Assembly (NCBI GenBank): GCA_017848115.1
Contig: JAGAKZ010000029.1
Location: forward strand, 1 to 64,000
From: Oscillospiraceae bacterium
Lineage (GTDB): Bacteria; Bacillota; Clostridia; Oscillospirales; Ruminococcaceae
Length of the DNA: 64,000 bases
Reading direction: 5' to 3'
Below, piece by piece: positions 10,016 through 17,283 of the stretch. The stretch's first letter is position 1, and each line of letters starts with the position of its first letter. Below the pieces are notes generated by a model. It was not told the DNA's origin and did not search any database. It saw only the letters and a list, made by a program, of their open reading frames with translations. Position numbers and translations under genes: made by a program.

Positions 10016-13009
10016 ATGAAAAAAATAAACGTTAAAACACTTATAATTATTGCTTCACTTGCAGTAAACGGTGCAGGATTTATGAATGTATGCAGTGCCG
10101 AAAGTGTTGATACAGGTGAAAAAGAGGTATTTGACATTAATTCTCTTGGTGTTTGCGGTGACGTAAATAATGATGGTGTACTGTCTGTTTTTGACCTTTC
10201 AAGATACAAGATGCATTTGCTTGGTTCTGATGTAAAAATGGCTTCAGATTATCAGTCAGATATAAATCGTGACGGTAAGAAAGATATCCATGATTTTATT
10301 ATGCTCAAAAAAGCACTTCTTAATGATGCAAAAATCTGGTCAGTTAAAAATATGCCAAAAATGGACGGCTCTACTTCTGCTATTCCGCTAGAGGCAGGTT
10401 TCAAGTCAGAGATGCTGGGAATAAGTTATGCTGATGCAAGAAGTATCGTAAATCACCACAAAACACATGAGTCATTTCAGCTACTTCTTTCGGGCGAAAA
10501 TGATCTGATCTTTACAGTACCTATTTCAGAATCACAGCAGAAAGACGCTCAAAAAGCAGGGGTAAAACTTAATCTTGCACCGGTTGCAAAGGAAAGTTTT
10601 GTTTTCGTGGTAAACAAGGACAACCCTGTTGATTCGCTTACACAACAGCAGATAAGAGATATCTATTCGGGAAAAATCACAAACTGGAAAGAAGTTGGCG
10701 GAAATGATGAAAAGATAGTTCCATATCAGAGAAATAATGATTCGGGAAGTCAGAACTATATGATCGACTTTATGAGCGGATATGAACTTATGGCTCCGCC
10801 TAAAGAATATACTATCGGTGCAATGGGTTCACTTATGGACGCTATAGCAATTTATGATAATTCTGTACAGTCTATCGGTTACTCTGTGTATTCATACGCA
10901 GCACAGATGTATGAAAATTCTTCAGATGTAAAATTTATTGCAGTGGACGGAGTAAAGCCATCAAGAGAAACTATGGCAGACAATACATATCCTCTTCTGA
11001 GCAATACATTTATAATGTATACAGATAAAGCTTCAAAAGATACACTTGATTTTGTAAAATGGGCGACATCTGAAGAAGGCCAGAAATGTGTGCTTGAAAA
11101 CGGATATGTACCGATCTCCGATGTAAAATACCCTGACAGGTTAAAGCCATATACAGCAGTCGGCACAGGAAAGGAAAGATCTGCTGACTACAAGCCTTCT
11201 GAAAAGGGTTCTCTGTTTGTACGCAATAATACTTACAATGGTGTGAAATACAGTATAGACTTTTTAAAGAACAAGGATTTTGAAAAAACAATAAACAGTG
11301 AATTAGAATCTGTTCTTGATGATTTTGGAAAGGGTACAAATATTAATATATATGCTTTAAACGGATATATGTCAATAAGTATAATAGAATATGCAGGCGA
11401 GTATACAAATGAGTGTAAAAATGTCGCTGTACTTAATTACGACATTATAAACAACAGAAAGATAGAAAATTTCTCCGATCTTTTCTATAAGGATATGGAT
11501 TTTGTTCCGCTTGTAAACAATGCAGTTGCTTTAAATATCAGCAGTTCACCTTCTGAATATATAAAAACGGATTTTATAGGTCTGACAGGTACAGTTGATA
11601 CATTTTCTATAAATAATCTTATGCTTAACAATGAAAATCCGTATCTTTCCGAGAATCGACTGATAGAATATGGCTCTTATTATTTGCCTGATTACATGGT
11701 TACCGGTGAATATTTTGATATGAACAATGTATGTATTCCAGATAGCATCCATATACATGACGAGTACTTAAGAGATGAATGGGAAGTTGTTACAGAAGAC
11801 GATGGAACCGGTGAGATACGTCAGAAAGTTGTAGGCTCGGCATTCCACACACCTGAGGAAGTTGAAAATCATGCCAAAGTATATGACAAGATATTTGAAA
11901 GATTAAAAGAAATTCGTGATAATGAATGGCAACATGGAGGAAAAACAATCATTTCCCAAACATTCAAAACTGTCAGTTATTCATATCTGAACGTTACTTA
12001 CGGAGATATCGGAAAGATAGACGGAGCTCATCGTTACATGTTTGATAGCGATACAGGTGAACAGTTGTATTTTTCAGATATTTTCGGAAGTGAATTTGAG
12101 CATCTTGACAGAGAGGTAGATAATATTTACAATATTGATATGAACAACAATGAGGTTTCAGTGTCTCATAAGAGTGGTGGTGATGTTATTAAGTTCGATC
12201 CGTCTCATGTAAATATGAAGTATATCACTCCGGGCCCTAAGAGAGCAGTGCCTCAGAAACTTGAAACAGAGTTAAAAGGCGACACATGTAGTGGAATCTA
12301 TGGATATGCATCATCATATGTTCTTGAATATGGTCCGGAAGAAAAATACTGGCCTATAGAAGGGAAATGGCATATCACTGCGAAAAATGTAGTCAATTCA
12401 CATGGCGATACATGGTATGAATGCTGGGATTCTGATGATGGTGATTATTATGGCTGGATAAAATGGTTCCATATTAATTTTTACAAAGATGCAGATCCTT
12501 TTGAAAATATTGATAATGTATTTACATGGCATACAGGTGTCGGTGGCTGGGCAGAATTTTTAAAGCTTAACGATGACGGCACATTTTACGGAGAATTTAA
12601 TGACTATAGTGCAGGAGATAATGATAAAGAAACAGGTGAAACGATCTGGCTTCTTGATTATTACGGATTTGACGGATGTTTTGAAAATGTAACAAAAATC
12701 AGTGACAATATTTATAAGGGAGTTATCGGAAAAGTTAAGACTAACAACGACAGAGCACCATATCACATGGGAGATCGTCTTACAATAATTGAGAGAGGCG
12801 ATACATTGTCAGAGGGTGATGAGATAATATTCTATCTTAAAAATACATATACAGCAGATATGGAAAAAGAATGTCTTAACGTTCTGGGTATGGCAAAAGA
12901 GTGGCGCTCAACACCTTTGATTATCGAGGATAATGTAATATATAACGTTACAAAGCAAACAGTTTATTTTGATGAAAACGGAAATGTTGAATTCTGGGAA
13001 AATAAATAA
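10016..13009 (+). CDS. Secreted dockerin protein with phosphate-binding-like domain and unknown C-terminal domains
   Basis: Protein of 997 aa with a signal peptide (about residues 1-28). A type I dockerin follows at residues 46-105, with two calcium loops (GDVNNDGVLSVFDL and SDINRDGKKDIHDF), so it can dock to a cohesin scaffold. Residues 120-390 resemble PstS-type periplasmic phosphate-binding proteins (DGSTSAIPL, RNNDSGSQ, SYAAQMYENSSDVKF). The region to about 700 looks like a DUF3298/RsiV-type fold (DGAHRYMFDSDTGEQLYFSDIF). The remaining 250 residues are rich in Trp, Tyr and Asp and unassigned. A dockerin in front of a solute-binding fold is unusual. The RBS is ACGGAGAAA. It could bind a ligand at the cell surface; that is inference. 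Confidence 0.8.
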   Translation: MKKINVKTLIIIASLAVNGAGFMNVCSAESVDTGEKEVFDINSLGVCGDVNNDGVLSVFDLSRYKMHLLGSDVKMASDYQSDINRDGKKDIHDFIMLKKALLNDAKIWSVKNMPKMDGSTSAIPLEAGFKSEMLGISYADARSIVNHHKTHESFQLLLSGENDLIFTVPISESQQKDAQKAGVKLNLAPVAKESFVFVVNKDNPVDSLTQQQIRDIYSGKITNWKEVGGNDEKIVPYQRNNDSGSQNYMIDFMSGYELMAPPKEYTIGAMGSLMDAIAIYDNSVQSIGYSVYSYAAQMYENSSDVKFIAVDGVKPSRETMADNTYPLLSNTFIMYTDKASKDTLDFVKWATSEEGQKCVLENGYVPISDVKYPDRLKPYTAVGTGKERSADYKPSEKGSLFVRNNTYNGVKYSIDFLKNKDFEKTINSELESVLDDFGKGTNINIYALNGYMSISIIEYAGEYTNECKNVAVLNYDIINNRKIENFSDLFYKDMDFVPLVNNAVALNISSSPSEYIKTDFIGLTGTVDTFSINNLMLNNENPYLSENRLIEYGSYYLPDYMVTGEYFDMNNVCIPDSIHIHDEYLRDEWEVVTEDDGTGEIRQKVVGSAFHTPEEVENHAKVYDKIFERLKEIRDNEWQHGGKTIISQTFKTVSYSYLNVTYGDIGKIDGAHRYMFDSDTGEQLYFSDIFGSEFEHLDREVDNIYNIDMNNNEVSVSHKSGGDVIKFDPSHVNMKYITPGPKRAVPQKLETELKGDTCSGIYGYASSYVLEYGPEEKYWPIEGKWHITAKNVVNSHGDTWYECWDSDDGDYYGWIKWFHINFYKDADPFENIDNVFTWHTGVGGWAEFLKLNDDGTFYGEFNDYSAGDNDKETGETIWLLDYYGFDGCFENVTKISDNIYKGVIGKVKTNNDRAPYHMGDRLTIIERGDTLSEGDEIIFYLKNTYTADMEKECLNVLGMAKEWRSTPLIIEDNVIYNVTKQTVYFDENGNVEFWENK

Positions 13010-13027
13010 CAAGATAAATTATACTGT

Positions 13028-13058
13028 CAGTCATGCTGTATTTTTTACGGCATGACTG
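13028..13058 (+). terminator. Hairpin after the dockerin gene, probable terminator
   Basis: 13-bp stem with one G-U pair (13028-13040 with 13046-13058) around a T-rich loop; the T tail after it is short. Confidence 0.6.
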
Positions 13059-13100
13059 TTCCTTATAATCACAGAATCAAGATTTTTTTTAAATATCCTC

Positions 13101-13129
13101 TTGCAATTTGAGTGAATAGTTGTTACAAT
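13101..13129 (+). promoter_or_regulatory. Promoter of the ferredoxin gene
   Basis: TTGCAA (13101-13106), 17-bp spacer, TACAAT (13124-13129). Confidence 0.7.
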
Positions 13130-13182
13130 ATTATATAGTAGATTTTTTTCTATCAATAAATGCACATGGAGGTGTAAAAAAG

Positions 13183-13353
13183 ATGGCATACGTTATTTCT
13201 GATGAATGTATCGCTTGTGGCGCTTGCGAAAGCGAATGCCCGGTAAACGCTATCACAGCTGGTGACGGTAAGTACGTAATCGACGCTGATGCTTGCGTAG
13301 AATGCGGTGCATGTGCAGGTGTTTGTCCTGTTTCAGCTCCAAACGCTGAATAA
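13183..13353 (+). CDS. 2[4Fe-4S] ferredoxin, clostridial type
   Basis: Low-potential electron carrier of 56 aa used by hydrogenase, pyruvate:ferredoxin oxidoreductase and similar anaerobic enzymes. Two complete cluster motifs are present: CIACGACESECP and CVECGACAGVCP. The ATG at 13183 follows GGAGGTG; an earlier ATG at 13120 lies between the promoter boxes and is rejected. The codons look optimised (GAC, GCT, GTA, TGC), as expected for a highly expressed gene. It is monocistronic with its own promoter and terminator. Confidence 0.95.
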   Translation: MAYVISDECIACGACESECPVNAITAGDGKYVIDADACVECGACAGVCPVSAPNAE

Positions 13354-13390
13354 TTGTCAAATGAAGATGTTTGATAATACATGATGAAAA

Positions 13391-13420
13391 GTCCCTGTAA
13401 GTTTTTATGGGGATTTTTCT
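13391..13420 (+). terminator. Ferredoxin terminator
   Basis: 10-bp stem including G-U pairs (13391-13400 with 13405-13414), then TTTTCTTTG. Confidence 0.65.
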
Positions 13421-13469
13421 TTGTTAAAAATACATTTTTTTAATATATATAGATTATTCTTTTAAGGGA

Positions 13470-13498
13470 TTGAAATATATCATAATTCATGATAAAAT
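13470..13498 (+). promoter_or_regulatory. Promoter of the DUF4352-like lipoprotein gene
   Basis: TTGAAA (13470-13475), 17-bp spacer, TAAAAT (13493-13498). Confidence 0.7.
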
Positions 13499-13542
13499 AG
13501 ATGTATGTGAAACTGTATTTTTTTTTAATCAGGAGGAATTCG

Positions 13543-14130
13543 ATGAAAAAAAAGATTTTAGCGCTTGCACTTCTCAGTACTCTCGTGCTGTCGAGTTTTG
13601 CGGGTTGTTCGAAAGAAAAGAAGACAACAGTAACAACTGATAAAAACGCTGTTGTTACTGAGGCTCCAAAAAAGGTACTTGGACCCGGTGAGGAATTTAA
13701 AGCAAACATCGGTGATGAGTTTAAGTACGAGAAAAAGCAGATGGATATAAGGTTTGTTGAGATAGGTCAGACTGCAGCTGATATGACTGATGGTACAGTG
13801 TGTTACGCTTTTGTATTTTCTGCGAAAAATAATGGTAGTGAAGATGTAACAATATGGATGCTTGATGACTTTAAGATATCAGTAGACGGAAAAGCAGTTG
13901 AGGATATGTATTCTGCAATATCAGCTGCTAACGGTTCTATTGCTTATCCGGATTATAAACGATATGATGCAACTCTTAAAACAGGTGAGAGTATAGAAGG
14001 TATAGTTCCTTTTGAAGTTAATGGCGACTGGGAAAAGATGACTATACAGTACAAGCCTGACTCTGAAAATTCAAATGACTTTATAACATATGAAGTACTC
14101 AAAGAAGATGTAGTAAAGCGTTACAAGTAA
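13543..14130 (+). CDS. Lipoprotein with a DUF4352-like (telokin/Ig-like) domain
   Basis: Protein of 195 aa. A lysine-rich start and hydrophobic stretch end in the lipobox LSSFAGC, so the cysteine at about residue 22 is lipidated and the protein is anchored outside the membrane. A short Thr/Lys linker leads to a beta-sandwich (IGDEFKYEKKQMDIRFVEIG.. YAFVFSAKNNGSEDVTI..) resembling the DUF4352 family. Those are extracellular Ig-like proteins of unknown role. AGGAGGAATT precedes the ATG at 13543. It is monocistronic. Confidence 0.8.
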   Translation: MKKKILALALLSTLVLSSFAGCSKEKKTTVTTDKNAVVTEAPKKVLGPGEEFKANIGDEFKYEKKQMDIRFVEIGQTAADMTDGTVCYAFVFSAKNNGSEDVTIWMLDDFKISVDGKAVEDMYSAISAANGSIAYPDYKRYDATLKTGESIEGIVPFEVNGDWEKMTIQYKPDSENSNDFITYEVLKEDVVKRYK

Positions 14131-14139
14131 TAAAAAAAT

Positions 14140-14181
14140 GGACATATTTCCTTGTCATGAAGGAAATATGTCCTTGTTTTT
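14140..14181. terminator. Bidirectional terminator between lipoprotein and cyclophilin genes
   Basis: Perfect 14-bp stem (14140-14153 with 14160-14173), 6-nt loop. T run follows on plus, A run precedes it for use on minus. Confidence 0.9.
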
Positions 14182-14652
14182 TTATGCTATAGTAATTGAC
14201 TTTATAACCTGTGGTGTAAGTGGCTTGTCGGAGTAGTCTGTATCAACAGCTGCTATTTCATCAACTGCTTCGATGCCTTCGATTACCTTACCAAAAGCTG
14301 CGTACTGACCATCGAGGTGTGGAGCATCTTCGTGCATGATAAAGAACTGTGAACCTGCTGAGTCAGGCATTCCTGATCTTGCCATAGAGATAACGCCTCT
14401 TGTGTGTTTGAGATCATTTTTTACGCCGTTTGCAAGGAATTCACCTTTGATATGCCAGCCGGGGCCACCCATTCCTGTACCTTCAGGACAACCACCCTGG
14501 ATCATAAATCCCGGAATTACTCTGTGAAATGTAAGTCCGTTATAAAAACCGCTGTTTACAAGCTTTTCAAAGTTTTCAACTGTAATAGGAGCAACATCAG
14601 GATAAAGTTCCAGTTTGATCTTCTTACCGTTTTCCATTTCAATAATAACCAT
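14182..14652 (-). CDS. ppiB: Peptidyl-prolyl cis-trans isomerase, cyclophilin type
   Basis: Cytoplasmic cyclophilin of 156 aa that speeds proline isomerisation during folding. Family motifs are intact: [13 protein letters not shown] (active arginine), [20 protein letters not shown] and [14 protein letters not shown]. There is no signal peptide. The start is an ATG just after the usual spacing from AGAAAAGAG. Its promoter lies about 80 bp upstream on the minus strand. Confidence 0.95.
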   Translation of the reverse strand: MVIIEMENGKKIKLELYPDVAPITVENFEKLVNSGFYNGLTFHRVIPGFMIQGGCPEGTGMGGPGWHIKGEFLANGVKNDLKHTRGVISMARSGMPDSAGSQFFIMHEDAPHLDGQYAAFGKVIEGIEAVDEIAAVDTDYSDKPLTPQVIKSITIA

Positions 14653-14731
14653 ATTTAAAACTCTTTTCTCCGCAAAGTATATTTTTATATGATATTCCCG
14701 GTGTTGCGGTCTTGTCAGGGATATCTATATA

Positions 14732-14760
14732 ATTATATAATATATTTCAGATTTATGCAA
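14732..14760 (-). promoter_or_regulatory. Promoter of ppiB
   Basis: Minus strand TTGCAT (14760-14755), 17-bp spacer, TATAAT (14737-14732). Confidence 0.75.
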
Positions 14761-14899
14761 CGATTTTACCTTTAATTTACATTTTACTGTCGTACAGAAT
14801 TATAAGACAATGAATATATTTATTTGAAATGAGAACAATAGATTTATCAACAATCAGTAAGTTGTTTGTTGAAAATCGAATAAAAAGAAGTGATAAAAA

Positions 14900-15943
14900 A
14901 TGAAAGAGAACATTAAAAGGGCGATTTTTCGTTATTCTTCACCACCGTCAATAAAGGCTTTTTCATCTGTTGCAGGGAAAAAGGAAAGTCAGGGACCTAT
15001 TGGCGAATATTTTGATGAGTGTTGTGAAGATTCTTACTTTGGAGAGGAAACATGGGAAAAGGCAGAAAGTCGTCTTCAGAAAACTGCTGTTCAGCTTGCA
15101 CTGAAAAAAGCGGGACTTGATGCGAGCAGTATAGATATTTTGTTTGCGGGAGATCTTATAAATCAGTGTACAGGAAGTACCTATGGGCTTCGTGATTTTA
15201 ATATACCTTTTCTGGGGGTATATGGAGCGTGCTCGACAATGGCAGAAGGACTTATGCTGTCGTCAATGGCTGTCAATGGCGGATATGCAGAGTACTCGCT
15301 GAATGTTACATCATCACATTTTTCAACAGCGGAGAGACAGTTTCGTTTTCCCTTATCATACGGAGGCCAGAGAACACCGTCATCACAATGGACATGCACA
15401 GCCTCCGGTGCAGTTATATTGTCCGGCACGGGAAATGCTCCCTTTGTCCTTGGAGGTGCAGTAGGGAAGATAACAGATTTTCAGATAAAAGATGCAAATA
15501 ATATGGGTGCCGCAATGGCACCTGCAGCAGCCGATACGATAAAAAGATATCTTGAGGCGACAGGTACAAAACCGAGAGATTATGATTTTATAATAACAGG
15601 AGATCTTGGTAGTGTTGGAAGCGTACTACTTCATGAACTTCTCTGTGCAGAAAACATTGATATATGTGATGTTCATAAAGATTGCGGAGTAATGATTTTT
15701 GACGGTTACAAACAGGACACACATGCAGGTGGTTCAGGATGTGGCTGTAGTGCCAGTGTTTTGTGTGGATATTTTTTAACCAAACTTTTCAACAAGGAAA
15801 TAAATAATATATTGTTTGCAGCAACAGGGGCACTGATGTCACCGATGCTTGTTCAGCAGGGTGAGAGCATACCGTGTATTTCTCATTTGGTTCATATCAG
15901 TAATGACAGGGATTTTTTACTTCGACGAGGGGAGGAAAAATAA
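14900..15943 (+). CDS. spoVAD: Stage V sporulation protein AD
   Basis: Thiolase-fold protein of 347 aa that binds dipicolinic acid and works with the SpoVA channel to load it into the forespore. The segments DILFAGDLINQCTGSTYGLRDF, FLGVYGACSTMAEG and SGCGCSASVL are typical of SpoVAD. It is close to the usual 338-aa length. spoVAE follows after 2 bp. The expected partner spoVAC is not upstream: 247 bp of apparently non-coding sequence separate it from ppiB. Presence suggests a spore-forming lineage. Confidence 0.92.
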   Translation: MKENIKRAIFRYSSPPSIKAFSSVAGKKESQGPIGEYFDECCEDSYFGEETWEKAESRLQKTAVQLALKKAGLDASSIDILFAGDLINQCTGSTYGLRDFNIPFLGVYGACSTMAEGLMLSSMAVNGGYAEYSLNVTSSHFSTAERQFRFPLSYGGQRTPSSQWTCTASGAVILSGTGNAPFVLGGAVGKITDFQIKDANNMGAAMAPAAADTIKRYLEATGTKPRDYDFIITGDLGSVGSVLLHELLCAENIDICDVHKDCGVMIFDGYKQDTHAGGSGCGCSASVLCGYFLTKLFNKEINNILFAATGALMSPMLVQQGESIPCISHLVHISNDRDFLLRRGEEK

Positions 15944-15945
15944 TT

Positions 15946-16299
15946 ATGGAATACTTATATGCATTTCTTATCGGTGGTGTCTTTTGTGCTGTTGGGCAGT
16001 GTCTTATTGACTATACCAAGCTTACTCCTGCAAGAATACTGGTTTCATTTGTAGTGATAGGCGTGATTTTATCAGCGATAGGTTTATATCAGCCTTTGCT
16101 TGATTTTGCAGGCGCAGGTGCAAGTGTTCCGCTTACGGGATTCGGTCACCTTCTGGCTGAAGGTGTACGGAAGGGTGTAGCCGAAAAAGGGCTTGTCGGA
16201 ATATTTACAGGCGGTATAACTGCGGCTTCCGGTGGTATAACCGCTGCAATACTTTTCGGACTGGCTGTATCTCTTATTTTCAGATCGAAAGATAAATAA
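15946..16299 (+). CDS. spoVAE: Stage V sporulation protein AE (SpoVAEb-type)
   Basis: Small membrane protein of 117 aa with about three to four hydrophobic segments and the family signature FCAVGQCLIDYTKLTPARILVSFV; GFGHLLAEGVRKGVAEKG is also typical. It is a channel partner in dipicolinic acid movement across the forespore membrane. GGGGAGG precedes the ATG. It is translationally tied to spoVAD (2 bp gap). Confidence 0.92.
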   Translation: MEYLYAFLIGGVFCAVGQCLIDYTKLTPARILVSFVVIGVILSAIGLYQPLLDFAGAGASVPLTGFGHLLAEGVRKGVAEKGLVGIFTGGITAASGGITAAILFGLAVSLIFRSKDK

Positions 16300-16372
16300 A
16301 GCAAAAGTCCTTTTTTGTTTTTGAGGAAATATTATTTTGTACCATAATAAAACAGTGAAAACAATATCAGTA

Positions 16373-16416
16373 AAAATATCCGATTGTATTCAATGAGTAT
16401 AATCGGATATTTTTTG
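16373..16416 (+). terminator. Terminator after spoVAE
   Basis: Stem of about 16 bp with one G-U pair (16373-16388 with about 16398-16413) and a T run. Confidence 0.8.
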
Positions 16417-16676
16417 TGAATATGTGCTGTTTATATATTAAAAGTAAAATAATAATTGTGTGTATGTATGTTTACTCTTAAAACGGTATTATTTACTCGA
16501 TTTTTATAGATAATAATTAGAATTTAAAATATAATAAAAACACAGTAAGGGAAACGATATACATCAATAATATATGTTTCTTTTACATAAGCTTTTATTC
16601 ATCATATTTAGATGATTTAAGTTAAATGTATGGCAGTGTACAATTATAGTGATTTGTAATGAAGGAGGAAAATAAA
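16417..16676 (+). other. Leader region of the peptide cluster
   Basis: AT-rich, no gene. It contains a short inverted repeat with an operator-like look (ATCAT..ATGAT, about 16600-16616) and a weak TACAAT -10 candidate (16639-16644). AAGGAGGAAA lies before the first precursor. No -35 box of normal quality is visible, so an activator may be needed; that is inference. Confidence 0.4.
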
Positions 16677-16808
16677 ATGGCAAAGTCAGCTTGGCGCTGT
16701 GGTCTTATTTGTTTTGCACCATGTTTTGCAGTATGTGCAGTTGATACAGCAAGTCCTCTTATGGACGCAATCGGAACAGCATCCGGTTATGCAAGTGGAG
16801 CAGCATAA
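16677..16808 (+). CDS. RiPP precursor peptide 1 (sactipeptide-like, CX3CX3CX3C)
   Basis: Peptide of 43 aa with AAGGAGGAAA upstream. Four cysteines at residues 8, 12, 16 and 20 are spaced CX3CX3CX3C in a hydrophobic N-terminal half. The C-terminal half is cysteine-free and rich in Ala, Gly, Ser and Thr (TASPLMDAIGTASGYASGAA). This two-halved design is that of hairpin sactipeptides such as thurincin H and thuricin CD, where cysteine sulfurs are bonded to alpha carbons in the second half. There is almost no leader before the first cysteine. Differs from copies 2 and 3 at positions 11, 18, 29 and 40 (I/L, A/G, M/L, S/G). Bactericidal activity is inferred. Confidence 0.85.
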   Translation: MAKSAWRCGLICFAPCFAVCAVDTASPLMDAIGTASGYASGAA

Positions 16809-16860
16809 TGAAAGTTAAAGTGATATGTAAATCAAATTAAAAATGAAGGAGGAAAATAAA

Positions 16861-16992
16861 ATGGCAAAGTCAGCTTGGCGTTGTGGTCTTCTTTGCTTTG
16901 CACCATGTTTTGGAGTGTGTGCGGTTGACACAGCAAGCCCTCTCCTGGACGCAATCGGAACAGCATCCGGTTATGCAGGTGGAGCAGCATAA
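16861..16992 (+). CDS. RiPP precursor peptide 2
   Basis: 43 aa with the same CX3CX3CX3C core, encoded one 184-bp repeat unit downstream. The protein sequence is identical to copy 3, so gene dosage rather than a two-component pair is suggested for copies 2 and 3; copy 1 could still pair with them. The strong AAGGAGGAAA ribosome site is retained in every unit, which argues that all three are translated. Too short for most gene finders, so it is easily missed. Confidence 0.85.
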   Translation: MAKSAWRCGLLCFAPCFGVCAVDTASPLLDAIGTASGYAGGAA

Positions 16993-17044
16993 TAAAAGTT
17001 AAAGTGATATGTAAATCAAATTAAAAATGAAGGAGGAAAATAAA

Positions 17045-17176
17045 ATGGCAAAGTCAGCTTGGCGTTGTGGTCTTCTTTGCTTTGCACCATGTTTTGGAGT
17101 GTGTGCAGTTGACACAGCAAGCCCTCTCCTGGACGCAATCGGAACAGCATCCGGTTATGCAGGTGGAGCAGCATAA
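17045..17176 (+). CDS. RiPP precursor peptide 3
   Basis: 43 aa, identical to precursor 2 at protein level, with one synonymous change. It is the last unit of the array, followed 33 bp later by a 14-bp hairpin and then the maturase gene. As in the others, the residues after cysteine 20 (AVDTASPLLDAIGTASGYAG) offer Asp, Thr, Ala, Leu and Tyr as possible thioether acceptors; the real ones cannot be read from sequence. Confidence 0.85.
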   Translation: MAKSAWRCGLLCFAPCFGVCAVDTASPLLDAIGTASGYAGGAA

Positions 17177-17209
17177 TTAATAATACAAATTATTACTAAT
17201 TAATATATA

Positions 17210-17256
17210 GCAATATCACATAACTAATTCTAAAATTAAAGATTATGTGATATTGC
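17210..17256 (+). terminator. Intercistronic hairpin between precursors and maturase
   Basis: Perfect 14-bp stem (17210-17223 with 17243-17256) and a 19-nt loop, without a clean T run afterwards. It may be a partial terminator or an mRNA processing or stabilising element that lets precursor mRNA exceed enzyme mRNA. Structure seen; role inferred. Confidence 0.6.
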
Positions 17257-17283
17257 GTATATATTACAAAAAAGGAGAAAAAT

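Larger units (their letters stand above)
16659..17176 (+). repeat. Triple 184-bp tandem repeat carrying the precursor genes
   Basis: The three precursor starts (16677, 16861, 17045) are exactly 184 bp apart. The ribosome site, coding part and 3' spacer of the unit are almost identical, and the array ends at the third stop. Copies 2 and 3 differ by one synonymous base in the coding part (GCG to GCA). Copy 1 has more differences and is therefore the older branch. Confidence 0.95.

Noticed and set aside
16659..17176. CRISPR-like array
   Set aside because: The 184-bp units are coding tandem repeats without unique spacers.
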